Source of the DNA: Acanthosepion esculentum
Taxonomy: Eukaryota; Mollusca; Cephalopoda; Sepiida; Sepiidae
Reading direction: 5' to 3'
DNA: 64,000 nucleotides
Assembly: GCA_964036315.1 (NCBI GenBank)
Contig: OZ038511.1
Coordinates: 1,479,126-1,543,125 of the forward strand
Below are positions 11,120 through 22,736 of the stretch, one piece after another. The first letter of the stretch is position 1, and the number at the start of each line of letters is the position of its first letter. The position numbers and the translations under genes are program-made. Below the pieces are notes generated by a model. The model saw only the letters and a list, made by a program, of their open reading frames with translations, ran no database searches and was not told the origin of the DNA.

Positions 11120-12666
11120 ACAATCCTGATCAAAAATTTAAGACCACTTGAAATTTTTTTCAAAAGACTGTTTTTCATTAAAAAATTTTAAACATTTCTT
11201 ACTTAAGGTTACTAATTTTATAATCTAAAAGGTTATGTAGACAAAAAGTTATAATCCAAACATTTTATTGAGAAATTGACATTTTTATAAAATGAGACAT
11301 TTTACACTTGATCAAAATTATAAGACCAGAGACAAAAATTCTACGAAAAGTGTATGAAAACATTCAATAACCAAATTTAATAATGACTTCTACCTCCACT
11401 GGTTTTGATGACTTCAAAAATTCTTTGGGGTATGCTAAAAATTAGTGTTTCCATTAAGCTGTGAGGAATACTGCTCCAGCTTCTGAAGATAGCTTCATGA
11501 AGTTCATTTTTTGTTGAATATTGTTTGCCATTTTGATAAACATCTCCTGCCATCCATCCCCAAACATTTTCAATTGGGTTCAAGTCCAGTGAGCATGCAG
11601 GATGTCTCAAGAGATGGACCCCATTTTCTTGTAGAAAGGTCAAGGTCCGGCATGCAGTGTGGATTGCAGCATTATCATGTTGAAATAACAATCCATCCCC
11701 ACACAAACAATGGCCCACCGTCACCAATGATGGTTTTTGTAGCATGCTAACATAATCAGCCACTGTCTGACGACCCTGCACCACCGTGAGCTCTATCGTC
11801 CCTCTGTAAGAAAAGACACCCCATACCATTAGGGACTCTCCACCACTATGACGTGTGGAGAAAATTTCAGGAGGCATGTTTTTGTTCTGCCAATATCGTT
11901 GGAAGTCAACAGGACCATCTAGATTTAATTTTTTCTCATCAGAAAACAGGACTTTCTTCCACTTCTCAATGTCCCATGTTTGGTATTCACGACCAAACCT
12001 TAAACGGTTCACTTTGTGATGCGTAGCAGCTGAGGAATTTGTTTGCGCTTTTTATTTACCATGCCTTTTTGTCGTAAGTGTCATCTGATGGTTACTGGAC
12101 TGTAATCAGCATATGTGGCTGCCTTAATTTGACTAGAAGAAAGTCCACTGGCTTTCACAACAACCTGTCTTATTCTCCTACTCAATGCTGGAGAAATTTT
12201 GGGGCCTACCAGTAGACTTTGCATTTCCATAATTCGCACTGTCCTTTAGAAAGTTGCAAATCACAGTTTTACTGTGATTTACCTTAGCTGCGATTGCCCA
12301 CTGTGACAAACCTTGATTATGGAAATCTAGAATTCGAACATGCTCAACTTCAGTAAGTTTGCTTGCTTTAGGCATGGTGACATCTTTACGCAGTGATTGC
12401 TAATCTCTAACTGAACTAAAAACATTGGAATTACCCTAGATCTAACAATTTATACCCTGTGGTTTTATAATTTTGATCAAGTGTAAAACGTCTCATTTTA
12501 TAAAAATGTCAATTTCTCAATAAAATGTTTGGATTATAACTTTTTGTCTACATAACCTTTTAGATTATAAAATTAGTAACCTTAAGTAAGAAATGTTTAA
12601 AATTTTTCCATGAAAAAAAGTCTTTTGAAAAAAATTTCAAGTCATCTTAAATCTTTGATCAGTGTA
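11120..12666 (-). mobile_element. Tc3-like DNA transposon with IR/DR ends
   Basis: A 1.55-kb IS630-Tc1-mariner element. Inverted repeats of about 205 bp (11,120-11,328 and 12,460-12,666) enclose a minus-strand transposase. Each repeat carries the motif TGATCAAA(A)ATTTAAGACC twice: at the outer end (11,127-11,146; 12,642-12,661) and at the inner end (11,309-11,328; 12,460-12,479), the IR/DR layout known from Sleeping Beauty-type elements. The right end reads TGATCAGTGTA, consistent with a TA target. Confidence 0.88.
11377..12375 (-). pseudogene. Tc3-like transposase, frameshifted
   Basis: From ATG at 12,375 the first 65 residues form an HTH domain (MPKASKLTEVEHVRILDF, GLSQWAIAAKVNHSKTV, TGRPQNFS) typical of Tc3-type transposases. 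The frame then breaks near 12,185. The catalytic part (11,377-12,012) is open for 211 codons, with D in LFSDEKK, D in LLFQHDNAA and E in [10 protein letters not shown]. The last two are separated by 34 residues, so DD34E. The linker between the two parts is shifted and has stops (around 12,020-12,180). The triad is intact, but the DNA-binding part is separated from it, so activity is unlikely. It ends at 11,377 inside the left inverted repeat border. Confidence 0.88.
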
Positions 12667-15448
12667 TTTTACTGTGCAAGAAAAAAGTCCATTTTCAGAT
12701 TTTCTTCTAGACAAAATTGACACATGTTTATTACAAAAAGTTAGGAAATTAATGCCATAGATTTTTATGAAAATTTTGTATCTTTGGTAGACATGACTGA
12801 GGAGGAATTTAAACTGTTTAAGTGCATCTTATGCACAAAAATATAGTGTTTGTAAAGAAAAATTATGTAAATTTTTAAAAATATTTCCAACTTTATAAAA
12901 GAATGCACTTATTTGTCTATTTTCCTATATTTTGCTTGTAAAATATTGAATTTCTTGCAGAACATGCATATTTGATGACCATATTTGATATATGACTTTA
13001 CTATTATTAAAGCTTGTCTTCTAGGGAAATGTTCTTAAGCAAAACATTGAATTAATGTTTTAAAAGCAGTCATCTTTGTTTTCTAAAACTTTTTATATAC
13101 TGATGTTATGTTTCTTCTAGTTTCTGATTTTTTATTTTCATAATGTTTTTTCATTTTTTATTTGATACCACACTTTCTTACACTTTCTCCATATAATCAT
13201 TCAGCTGTCAACACATAAGACATTTCTTTTATTTTCTCTATTATTTGTCATATAAATTTTGAGTTTTTCTTGAATCTACCTTTCTCCTTGTTTTTTCTTT
13301 TTTCCTTTTTTTGAAACAAGATTTTATTCTGAATTTTGCATTTTTGACCTGCCATTTTATTTTGTACTTTTTGTATTATTCTTTACTTTTTAGCTATAAA
13401 TGATCCCAATATTTCTTTACCTTGGTTTTTTTTAACTTCACATTGCATTTATTGAGCCATCACTCTTGTTCATAATGGTTTTCTTCTTTCCCATTAGGGA
13501 GTGAACATTTTTTCTTTAGTTATATTTTTCTATTTCACTTGAGGTACTCCCTGTATTTTAGTAAGAATTTGTAATTTTTTTATAGTTTTTCTATAAAACC
13601 TTCCTTTTCATTTTCATAACAAGAGGTATGCACCTATCATTTCAATGATACTTTTAAGAATTTCCCAATCCTTCCTTTTAATATGCATTAGAGAGAATAA
13701 AGTGAAGGCTGTCAAGATCTGAATTGTTATTTGTTAATGATGGAACTAATAGAGAGCAGTTCTTGCAACAGAATTTTTTTTTTATTTATATAGAATTATC
13801 CAATACTTTCCTACTTGGTTAAGGCACTTGGGAAGAGTTAGATAATTGCATATTATGATAGTGGTCAGTGTCACTCTTGGTGTAGATATTTTAGGTGATT
13901 TTTTTCTCAGCATTTTCATGGTTTGATAACAGAGATTAAAGAATTTTAAAGAAGTCAGTTCAAGCCCAATGTGTCATTTGTAACTGAAATCATAGTTCAT
14001 ATTGTCGTAAGATACAAAAATTTAGATAGTAAAATGTGAATATTTTCCTATGAGGATCACAAGTTTCAAACAAACATTCAGAAATATATTTTACAAGTTT
14101 GCAATAAATCACATATACTACAAAAGCTGGAAATGTAATTTGAAAGGTTTGACCAAGCCACAAAATATTTTCAATCAAAGAGTTTATCCTTTAAAAAGAT
14201 TTTTTCAATATACAAATGTACTCATAATAAAATCATGTTTCCAGACTTAAATATTATATTTCTTCAATGAATAAACTTATTTTTTAGAAAAGAGAAAAGT
14301 TTTGCTGTTATACAAAACAGAATCAATTATTAGATGAAAAGTCAATGCAAAACTGAATACTTATTTCACTCATCCTAACAATATGAAAAAGAAAATCCAA
14401 TGACTCAAAAATTTCAAATAATATGTAAAGATAGAATAAAGGGTAATCTTCAACTCTATATGCATAAAAATATAAAGGCTAATTCTAATTATATATAAAT
14501 ATATATCTCAATATAAAATAATAATTTTTAATAAATTCATTTACTTGCCAGAAAATATAGTCAGAATATTGATAAGGAAGAAAGACTCCTAAAAATGTTG
14601 CAATGTAAACAAATAAAAGAGACTAATCAGAATGATAATGTCACACTGAAAATCTGAACAATTTGTTTTACTGCTATCTTTGTTTCCTTTGATGAAAGAG
14701 AAACTTTTTATATTGAAGGCAAAAAACGTTTTTATTAATAATCATTTTATAACTGGGACTGATTGTCAGCCAAAACTATTTCCATTTATCACAGAAGAAA
14801 GAAATCACATTCTTCCTCAAGATTTCTCATGCACTTTTAAAATCTTGGACAGAAAAAATAATTTAGAGACATTTGAATCTAGAAAATTGTTGAAAAGTTT
14901 TAGCATCATTTTTATTAGAGTCTGATTAGTGTCTTAAACTTTGTGGAGAGATAATTTTAAGAGAAAACCTATATTTTCATCCTCGATTCAGATTAATCAG
15001 AGTCAAATAGCAAAAGTCGGCTCTTATTTTTGCAGAGGAAATAATCAAATGTAGATACAGAGAGGGTGTAGTTAGGAAATAAAAAACTAAAATGTAGTTT
15101 CATGAAAAATTCTCACTGAAAGATGGGAAGAAATAGTATATATAAGAGAATCAATACAACATTTCTTTTTAAGAGACACTATTGTGCCTTTTAAAGATGA
15201 AAGATTGGAATTTAAGACTAAAACAAATCATTTACAAAATATTAAAATGAAAATAAAAGAAATTGGAACATTTTATTTTATTACTCAAGAATTATCTTCC
15301 CTAATATCAATTATATAAAGGAAAGGAATTAAACATAAGAAAAGCAGAAAGAAAATGTCATGAGTTTTGAAAGAAAGACAGTTTAGACTGGTTGAATTGG
15401 ACAGATTCTGCCTACTGGATCTGATACTGCTTAAAATAAACTGATTTT

Positions 15449-15473
15449 CATTATTATTATTATTATTATTATT
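15449..15473. repeat. (ATT)n microsatellite
   Basis: Eight or more ATT units. Confidence 0.95.
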
Positions 15474-16402
15474 GGCATAACATCCATAATAATGACAGGA
15501 TTATTTGCATCTGGATAGGTTGGATCTGCCTGGCATCTGTGTAGGATTAAAGCAGCACTCCCTGGACATCTGCCTCGGATCAAATAGTATTATGTGTGTG
15601 CTCTGTGTAAAGTATTGTATACAAATGCACATATATAATCAAAAGTTCATGTTTTCACTCTGTTTTTGTTTGAATACTTTTGACTGTCTCAGTCATTATC
15701 AAGAATTGAATATCGTCATTATGGTAGACAAGATTTTATTGGTTATGTCCTGGTACTTTTAGAAACACTACATTTCAAATTCAAACATATGTTTATCATA
15801 TATATCATACCATGGCTAGAATGGTTTCACAGAATTTTACATCATCAGAATATGAATATATTAAATATTTTATTTACACTTCTCCTGAAGTGAAAATTAT
15901 TTTATTTAATGTAATTTGTTTCTTTTGTAATAATTGCTTCAAATTCTTTTATAAAACCTTAGTAATATAAAATAAAAATTTTCATTTTAATGAAAACAGT
16001 GATTCGCTCACCTCAGTATGATCCTCTGACCAAGTATTTCTACTCTTTGTCATCTATATATTTAGGCCACTGGGGGATTAAGGAAAGTTAGGGGAAGAAG
16101 AAGACCAGCTGAAGCCAATTTTCTTGTTTACAGCTAATGGTTTATTTATGCTATAAACTTATTTTGTTTATATATTATTTTATTAATTTATATTTCATTT
16201 ACTTATTTGTTTTATATATTTTTCTTTTGTTCTAAGTTTTGTTACTTGGAATAAAGTTTTTAAATTTAGGTTATGAGATTTTATTTCTGGTCATGATATG
16301 GTTGTAGACAGGATAGTAAGAATTTGTTATTTTGTCTGGATTTGGAAATGAGGTTTGATATTTTGTTTAGGTGTTTATCTTGTTCTGAAAAGATGATCCT
16401 AA

Positions 16403-16491
16403 CTATTTTCTTCACAAAACCAATGTTATATAGTCTTGAGTTCTTATAAAGAACTCAAGACTATGTAACATTTGTTTTGTGGAGGAAATAG
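16403..16491. repeat. 89-bp near-perfect hairpin
   Basis: Arms of about 43 bp meet almost without a loop: ATAGTCTTGAGTTCTT, then ATA, then AAGAACTCAAGACTAT. The outer part pairs TATTTTCTTCACAAAACC with a near match ending GGAGGAAATA. Only a few mismatches. No second copy was seen in this window. Confidence 0.85.
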
Positions 16492-17385
16492 TATGGTATT
16501 GTTTCTCTTAGCTTCCATGTTACTTTTGGAGTATTTGGTCTGTGTTTTGAATTGTGATATATGCTTTGAAAGAATTGTGCTGTTAGCACACTTTTTGTCA
16601 TCAAATGATAATATATTTGCACATCATAGGTAAGATAGATCTATTAAATTTATTAATGTATATGATCATAAATAAATACAATAGATTTATCTTATACTTG
16701 ATGTGTGGGTCAACCTCAGTGAAACAAGAGGTAAGTCATTGAACTTTTTATTTATTCACTGCCAATGCTCTATTTCTTAATCTCAAGTACTTTATTCATG
16801 AAATGAATTCACCTTAAATGAATTATTCTCTAGTAATTTATTGGTCAATGGGTTTCATTTGGTACAAGCAATTTTTGTTATTACCTATCAATCTATCTCT
16901 TTATCTATAGAGGTATTTTATATGTGGATTATTATTATACTTTATAATTTAAAAAAACACTGGTGCTTTCTTTTCTGATATATGCTCTAATATACAAAAC
17001 AAATTTGAATGTTACACAAAGTGGTTAGAGTATCATAAAATTTTGTCCCCATTTATGCTTGTCATATTTTAATGAAATGTGTAAAGTTAAAATGATATTT
17101 TTCCTGTTTAAATGCACATTAGAAAAGTAAAGACATTTCATTTGCATCTGGAGTCCTTATTATTAATATTAATTAAAGATAAGTAATTATTTTATATTAA
17201 CTAAAGTTGCAATGATGCAAGTGTTATTGGAAACAATGTTTATTTGGAAAACAATAAAAAAAATAATAGGAATTTTCATTGTAAATTTTTAAATATTTAT
17301 AAATTAATCTTCAGGTATTGGGTGGGCCCAAAACTTTATGCTGCTCTTATTATAAAATGGCCTTAGGATTGTTTCATTTTAACTT

Positions 17386-17588
17386 TGTTTTATAATAACA
17401 TCAATAATATTGATTAATATGATGATTGTAAGCACTTCCAGTCCAACTAGAGAATACTGGGAGCAAACGGATTGAGCGGGAGTTTGAATAAAGTAGTTGT
17501 TGAGTTTAGCACACTCCATGTCGTTTTTGTGTTGCTTCAGCAGTGAGTCTCGTATAATTTATCTTTCCACACCAAGCCCAGTGGAATA
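17386..17588 (+). repeat. Left LTR of Ty3/gypsy relic
   Basis: It starts TGTTTTATAATAACATC, which parallels the TGTTTTATACCAACAAT that follows the polypurine tract at 20,220. The two share a further CAATAATATTGATTA-like stretch and a CACTTC block. At 17,589 TGGTGTCAGAAGTG follows, a primer-binding-site-like sequence seen in this group of elements. The 3' boundary is inferred from that site. Confidence 0.65.
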
Positions 17589-17684
17589 TGGTGTCAGAAG
17601 TGATATTTGTTTTAAAAGAAGAAAATTATTTTCTAGTAGAAGAACAGGACCCAATTTAAAAAAAATATATATTAAAAAAAACAA

Positions 17685-18535
17685 ATGTGCAAATTAACTA
17701 CACAAGAGTTGTTTGATTTTACAAGTCCAGGAAATTGGCAGAAATGGTTGCAGAGATTTCAACACTTTTGAGAAGCATTGAAACTATGGGAAGAAGATAA
17801 CAAAATTCAACTCAGTACATTATATTGCATGAGAAGTGAAGCTGAAAATATATTCTGGACATTTTCTTTCTCACAACTCAAAGACACAAATGTGTACAAC
17901 TCAGTTTTGGAAAAATTCAATGCCTATTTCATGCCTAAAAGAAATATAATTCATAAAAGGGCAAAATTTTATCTTCGAGTTTAGTTACCAGGAGAACCAG
18001 TGGAAATGATTATTTGTGCATTTTGCAAATTAGAAGAAGCATGTGAGTATCCAAAGAAAAATGAGCAAATTAGAAACCGTCTTGTGATAGGGCTACAGAA
18101 TAAGGACCAATCTGAAAGATTACAACTATTTCCTGATTTGAAACTTGAAAAAGCTACATAGATGGCCAGGGGCAGTAAGTAAATAAAATCTCAAATGGAA
18201 GAATACATGGGAAAATGTTGACGAACTAAAGACCCAGAGAAACCCATGAGACACAAGAAGAAGAAAAAGTAGAAAAAACAGCTACAACAAATGCAGTAGA
18301 TGTTACAGAAAACATGATTTTAAAAACTGTTCAGGAAATAGGAAACAGTCCAAGAAATGTGAGGAAAATGAATCATTCTGTAGCTTGCAGAACTAAAACT
18401 AATATGAAACAGACAGTAAATGAAGAAAAGGAATATTTCCTAGGAGAGTTAACAGAAACAAATTTAAATGACCCATGGTGCAAAAATTTTTTAAATTGTA
18501 AAATAGCAGTAATGCTTAAAATCAGAGAAATCTGA
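17685..18535 (+). pseudogene. Gypsy gag relic
   Basis: From ATG at 17,685 the protein begins MCKLTTQELFDFTSPGNWQKW and hits a TGA after RFQHF. It continues in frame with LKLWEEDNKIQLSTLYCM, AENIFW and YFMPKRNIIHKRAKF, then a TAG. The next part (about 18,000-18,180) has RNRLVIGLQNKDQSE and LQLFPDLKLEKAT. A CX2CX3HX4C knuckle (KCSRCYRKHDFKNC) is readable in another frame at about 18,290-18,330. These are gag features of K02A2.6-like gypsy elements. Gag would coat the RNA genome; this copy has at least three stops and a frameshift. Confidence 0.8.
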
Positions 18536-18559
18536 GAGAAAAAAATTTTTAAAAACCAG

Positions 18560-19680
18560 TAAATGGCATCTTCATAAGTCCTGGAGGGTTAGTCCAGTGT
18601 ATTGGAAAATTTAATACCACAACAGAAGAAGGTAAGGTCAAATATTATTTGGAAATATATGTCATTAAATGTGTAAAGAGAGAGAACTTATTGTTTAGAC
18701 GAACTGCTATAAAAATGAATTTAGTGAAATGTTTCGACAAAATAGAACAGGGAACATCATTTGATGCCATTGGGTGTATGAATGGAGATCCAGTTAAGAT
18801 AGTTCTGAAAAAAAATTCTTTACTTCATTGTGTAACAACAGCTCAAAGTGTCCCATTTCCTATTTCCCCAAAGGTGAAGGAAGAGTTGAATAGATTGGAA
18901 AATGAGGGAATTATTGAGAAGGTTACAGAACCAACTGATTGTTGTGTGCCTTATAATACCTGTTATAAAAAGAAATGGAAAAGTCTGAATATGTGTAGAT
19001 TTGAAGAAGCTAAATCTAGTAGGGAAAAGGGAACATGTTACCAAATTTAGATGATATTTCACTTAAACTAAATAGAGCTAAATTTTTAAAAAATTGGATG
19101 CTGCCTGTAGATTTTACCAAATTCTGTTAAGTAAAGGAAGCTATCTACTCAAAAGATTACCTTTTGCTACATCAGCTCTGGAAATATTTCAAAGATGGTT
19201 GTCAGAATTACTGAAAAATATTCAAGGAATCAAAACAATTATTGACAATGTACTACTCTATGGTAGAACTATAGAAGAACACGGCAAAAGACTAAAAACT
19301 GTTAAAACATTACAAAAAGCTAGAATCAAGCTTAATAAAGAAAAGTGAATTCAAAAAGACAAGAATAGAATATTTTGGACATGTAATTTCTGGAGACGGT
19401 ATTCAACTCAGCAAGGAAAGACTAAAACCATTCAGGAATTACTTGCAGCTACAAATTTAAGTAAACTATGTTGGCAAATACTTAGGAAAATTTTTACCAA
19501 ACTTTTCTGAAATGATGCAACCATGATGGAATTATTAAAAAATGGACACTATGGGTGTGGGATTACCCACAAGAGAATTCTTTTAAAAGAGTAAAGGAAT
19601 TACTAAATCAAGCACTAATTGTACTTCAATCCAACCATACCTACAGAAGTTAGTGTTAGTGCTAGGTGTGGATAATAGCA
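18560..19680 (+). pseudogene. Gypsy pol relic (protease end, RT)
   Basis: The protease C-terminal part (SPGGLVQCIGKF, LLFRRTAIKMNLV) leads into the RT N-terminus in an open frame at 18,649-19,050: PVKIVLKKNS, TTAQSVPFPISPKVKEELNR and GIIEKVTEPTD. PNLDDI and the palm follow in other frames (KLDAACRFYQI, LLKRLPFATS, LSELLKNIQGI). Where VDDVL is expected the sequence reads IDNVLLYG, so one catalytic aspartate is lost. A short start of RNase H (IVLQSNHTY) closes the segment. Frameshifts occur near 19,050 and 19,350. It is inactive. Confidence 0.82.
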
Positions 19681-19729
19681 TTTTCCTCATGCACACTTAA
19701 TAGCACAGAGAGGAAATTCACATAAATCA

Positions 19730-19755
19730 GAGAGAGAGAGAGAGAGAGAGAGAGA
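19730..19755. repeat. (AG)n microsatellite at a deletion junction
   Basis: The run sits between the start of RNase H and the end of integrase in the gypsy relic, where about 1.5-2 kb of pol should be. Confidence 0.9.
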
Positions 19756-19789
19756 CAAACTGGCAAAAACCAGAATGGAAAAGAATGTT

Positions 19790-19960
19790 AACAGATTCCA
19801 TGGTGGCAGAAATTTACCAACTTTAAAAAGAGGAGATAGAGTTAGAATAAAATTGGATAAAGAGAAATACTGGAACACTGAAGGAATGATTAAGTTAGCA
19901 GACACTGACAACAAATTATATGTATATCGTGACAAGTAATCAAGGGGATTTCTGAAGAAA
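19790..19960 (+). pseudogene. Gypsy integrase C-terminal fragment
   Basis: One frame reads RFHGGRNLPTLKRGDRVRIK followed by LDKEKYWNTEGMIKLA and a Y-V-Y-R-D-K end, then a stop and SRGFLKK. This matches the beta-rich C-terminal DNA-binding region of gypsy integrases (family pattern L-K-x-G-D-R-V-R-V-K-L). The integrase catalytic core and zinc-binding domain are missing from the window, so this fragment is separated from RT only by a deletion. Confidence 0.75.
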
Positions 19961-20207
19961 TAGAAAATATATAGGGTTTGAAAATAGACTTTTGAGAAGG
20001 AAAACAATTAGCAATCATTACAAGGATTTTCAAACAAATAATAATACGAGAGAAAAACTCAAAGTAGATGGATAATACATACTGCAAAATATTTCCTTGA
20101 TTTCACAAAGTGAGTTATCACCCTTTGAATGTGACCAAAACAAACTTTAATTTGTAATTATTTATTTTGTAATTTGGAAATAAAGTAGTAAAGAAAATAA
20201 ATTACTT

Positions 20208-20219
20208 TAGAAAGGGGGA
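20208..20219 (+). other. Polypurine tract of gypsy relic
   Basis: AGAAAGGGGGA immediately precedes TGTTTTATA, the LTR start. This is the expected plus-strand primer position. Confidence 0.7.
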
Positions 20220-20400
20220 TGTTTTATACCAACAATAATGTTGATTATTATGGTAATTTTAAACACTTCTGTTGTATCCACTGGTTCAGCAACCAGAAGT
20301 GGAGTTAACTGACAACAGTTTTGTTAAAGATGTCTACATACCAGTGTTTCTCATTTCTAACAAAACTTTCTATGTTTCCAAAATTATGTATATATAATAC
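20220..20400 (+). repeat. Right LTR fragment of gypsy relic
   Basis: The first 55 bp or so match the start of the left LTR. After that similarity fades, and an internal inverted repeat (TCCACTGGTT / AACCAGAAGTGGA) appears. The right boundary is not defined. Confidence 0.5.
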
Positions 20401-20518
20401 ATAAAAACTTGATGAACAGTTTTAGAATACTAGGGACCTTGCTTTAAGAAAAGACATTTTCTAAATGTCTACTTAATTTCTTAGGCAAAGAAATAGGAAA
20501 GTTACATTGCCATAACAA

Positions 20519-20522
<4 letters not shown>

Positions 20523-20591
<69 letters not shown>
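20523..20591. repeat. (TA)n microsatellite
   Basis: About 69 bp of TA. Confidence 0.95.
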
Positions 20592-20594
<3 letters not shown>

Positions 20595-22665
20595 TTAAAA
20601 TACAATATAAAATATAAGATAGTATATTGTAAAAGTGCCTGTAAACAGCTACGTTTAAGAAGGTGGAATCCCAAAAAGTGCTCATTACAAAATCCGGAAA
20701 ATTTGAGTTGTGGAGCAAAATGTAATTAGGTACACCAAAATTCAAGCTATAACACTGTCCAGATTTCAACCGTTAGGTCTCCTCAGGCAGGTAGGATGAA
20801 AGATTTTAGTTGACACCACCACTTTATATATGAACACTGGAAATTGGAAGTTAGATGGGGTGGTGTTGCAGTGGAAATGGAAGGGAAAAGAAATCAGAAA
20901 ATATTTTCATCCAGGTTCATACATACACAACAAATATTTGCTAAGGTGTCTGCACTTAGATAACACCTCCAATCTTTTATTTAGCAGTTCGTCCTTGTTT
21001 GGCTCTTGGCATAGATAGCTTACAGTAGTTTCCTTGGATTTTCCCCAGCTTTATTTTTTTGATGATTTTCCACTTTATGTGAGGGAAGAAGTTAATGGTA
21101 AAGTACCAGTTTGGTGCCTTTTTCATCAGCATATCACCATTTTGCATTCAACCTAGCATCATAGCATCTTGATTTGGTTTTCCACCAAGTTTCTGGATTT
21201 GCATCATGACATGCCATGTGTGGCATCTTTTTGTTTTTAAGCATGCTGCCATTTTTGTATTCCCAAGTCACTTCATTCAAGTGATTTCTTTTGAGTTTAA
21301 CTTTTCCTTTCAGCAAGAACCATAACACACAAACATTCCAATGATGTACCTCTTGCATGTGGTTACCATACTCCTTTTTCTGGACTCCTAAATTAACTTT
21401 TTAATTTTAAATATACAGAGATGATACTTCAAGAGAAAAACAAGGTATTGTAAAGTTATTTAGTGATAATAGCACAACATTGAAAATTGCAAAGAAGAAA
21501 TTACAAACATTTCCTTGCAAACTGAAAAAGATACCTACAGTAGTAATTTACTGAGAAAAATAACAAGAAAGAATGGAATTATCTGAAAGAAGCAGGTCGA
21601 TAGCGGAATATATGTTAAATCAGTAAAAATAATGGTGATAAAAAATATATCTTATTTTTATTCAGTAAACCAAACAAATATTTGATTTTTGTCAGGGAAA
21701 AATGCAATAAATTAATGATAATGTTTATGCTTTCTGTATTTATATCTACAAGAAATGTAGGAAAAATTAAAAAAAAACTGAGATTTACTTCTTGCAAGAT
21801 TAAATAATGTACAACATACTCCTCTACAATTTCTCAGATGTTATGCTTATATTTATTTATTTTTTGCAGTTTTTTATCTCATCTTTCGAATTCAACATTT
21901 CATGACAGAACTGAAAATAGACTCTAATAATATCTATTTTCTAAAAGACATTTTTGCATCTTTATCCAATTTCAAGAGTGACTCAAATGCATTCCACCTC
22001 TGTCTTGACAGAATATTAGCTGTTAGTTTTCTTGAGTACTGACTAAACTAAGATTGCCACATCATCCAGTGTCTGTACCTATCTTTTGTGCTATTCTTGG
22101 ATAGAGTAAAAATGATAGATAAATGGTTTTAGCTTTGGGATGGAAATCAAAAGGTCTATGGTTCAGTTCATAATGTGAGATAAAGATGTATGATTACAAT
22201 TTAAGAGAAAAATTATCATCTTTATAACAACCACATATAACATTTTACTATTGCTTTAGTTCAAGCTGTGTCTGTTGCAAGTGCATATTTATAGATCACC
22301 TAGAGAGGACTGAATCTGCTTTCAATAAATGGTGAGACTATTATATATTTGCTACAAATAGATGCCCTTAACATTATTGTCTGTTGCATATTTTTCCAAA
22401 TATTTTCATTTACTTCAATGATTTTTGATCTCTTATTTTATCTATTATTCTTATTAAAACCTATTTTATATGACACACTGTCAGCTTTTATCTCTCAAGT
22501 CAATATTTTCACTATAAAATTGATATTAATGAACTGATGCAGGTAAAATTTTATAGATATATTAAAATGATAAATATACCATGGGAATTTCAGCTTATAT
22601 ATTAGGGATATTTATAAAAAAATATTTAATAGTGTGAGAATTTATTATGCAACTTCAGGGCTGTT

Positions 22666-22668
<3 letters not shown>
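20592..22668. other. Unassigned, possible old coding relic
   Basis: The minus strand at 21,134-21,358 is open for 74 codons with balanced composition (KGKVKLKRNHLNEVTWEYKN, PETWWKTKSRCYDARLN) and is less AT-rich than its surroundings, and a stop-interrupted continuation runs toward 20,790. I do not recognise a family. The rest (21,400-22,668) is AT-rich with no feature. Confidence 0.35.

Positions 22669-22710
<42 letters not shown>
22669..22710. repeat. (TA)n microsatellite
   Basis: TA run left of the hammerhead-bearing repeat. Confidence 0.95.
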
Positions 22711-22713
<3 letters not shown>

Positions 22714-22736
22714 TGTATGTGTGATAGAAATGTTTT

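Larger units (their letters stand above)
12667..17385. other. AT-rich DNA, T-rich tracts, no gene recognised
   Basis: Long noncoding stretch. The part 13,080-13,650 is strongly T-rich on the plus strand. An (ATT)n run lies at 15,449-15,473, an 89-bp hairpin at 16,403-16,491 and a weaker inverted repeat at about 16,630-16,700. Open frames here show no family similarity that I recognise. Confidence 0.6.
17386..20400 (+). mobile_element. Ty3/gypsy LTR retrotransposon relic
   Basis: Order: left LTR, primer-site-like sequence, gag, zinc knuckle, protease end, reverse transcriptase, a large internal deletion at an (AG)n tract, integrase C-terminus, polypurine tract, right LTR fragment. All reading frames are broken. 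At about 3.0 kb it is well short of a full gypsy element, which is mainly explained by the loss of RNase H and most of integrase around 19,690-19,770. Confidence 0.85.

Noticed and set aside
20444..20769. Open frames with long YIYIYI runs (also at 30.0, 36.1 and 60.0 kb)
   Set aside because: They are translations of (TA)n microsatellites, not proteins.
22085..22190. Possible tRNA-like head with GGTTCAGTTC
   Set aside because: The A-box is not convincing and no SINE tail or second copy was found.
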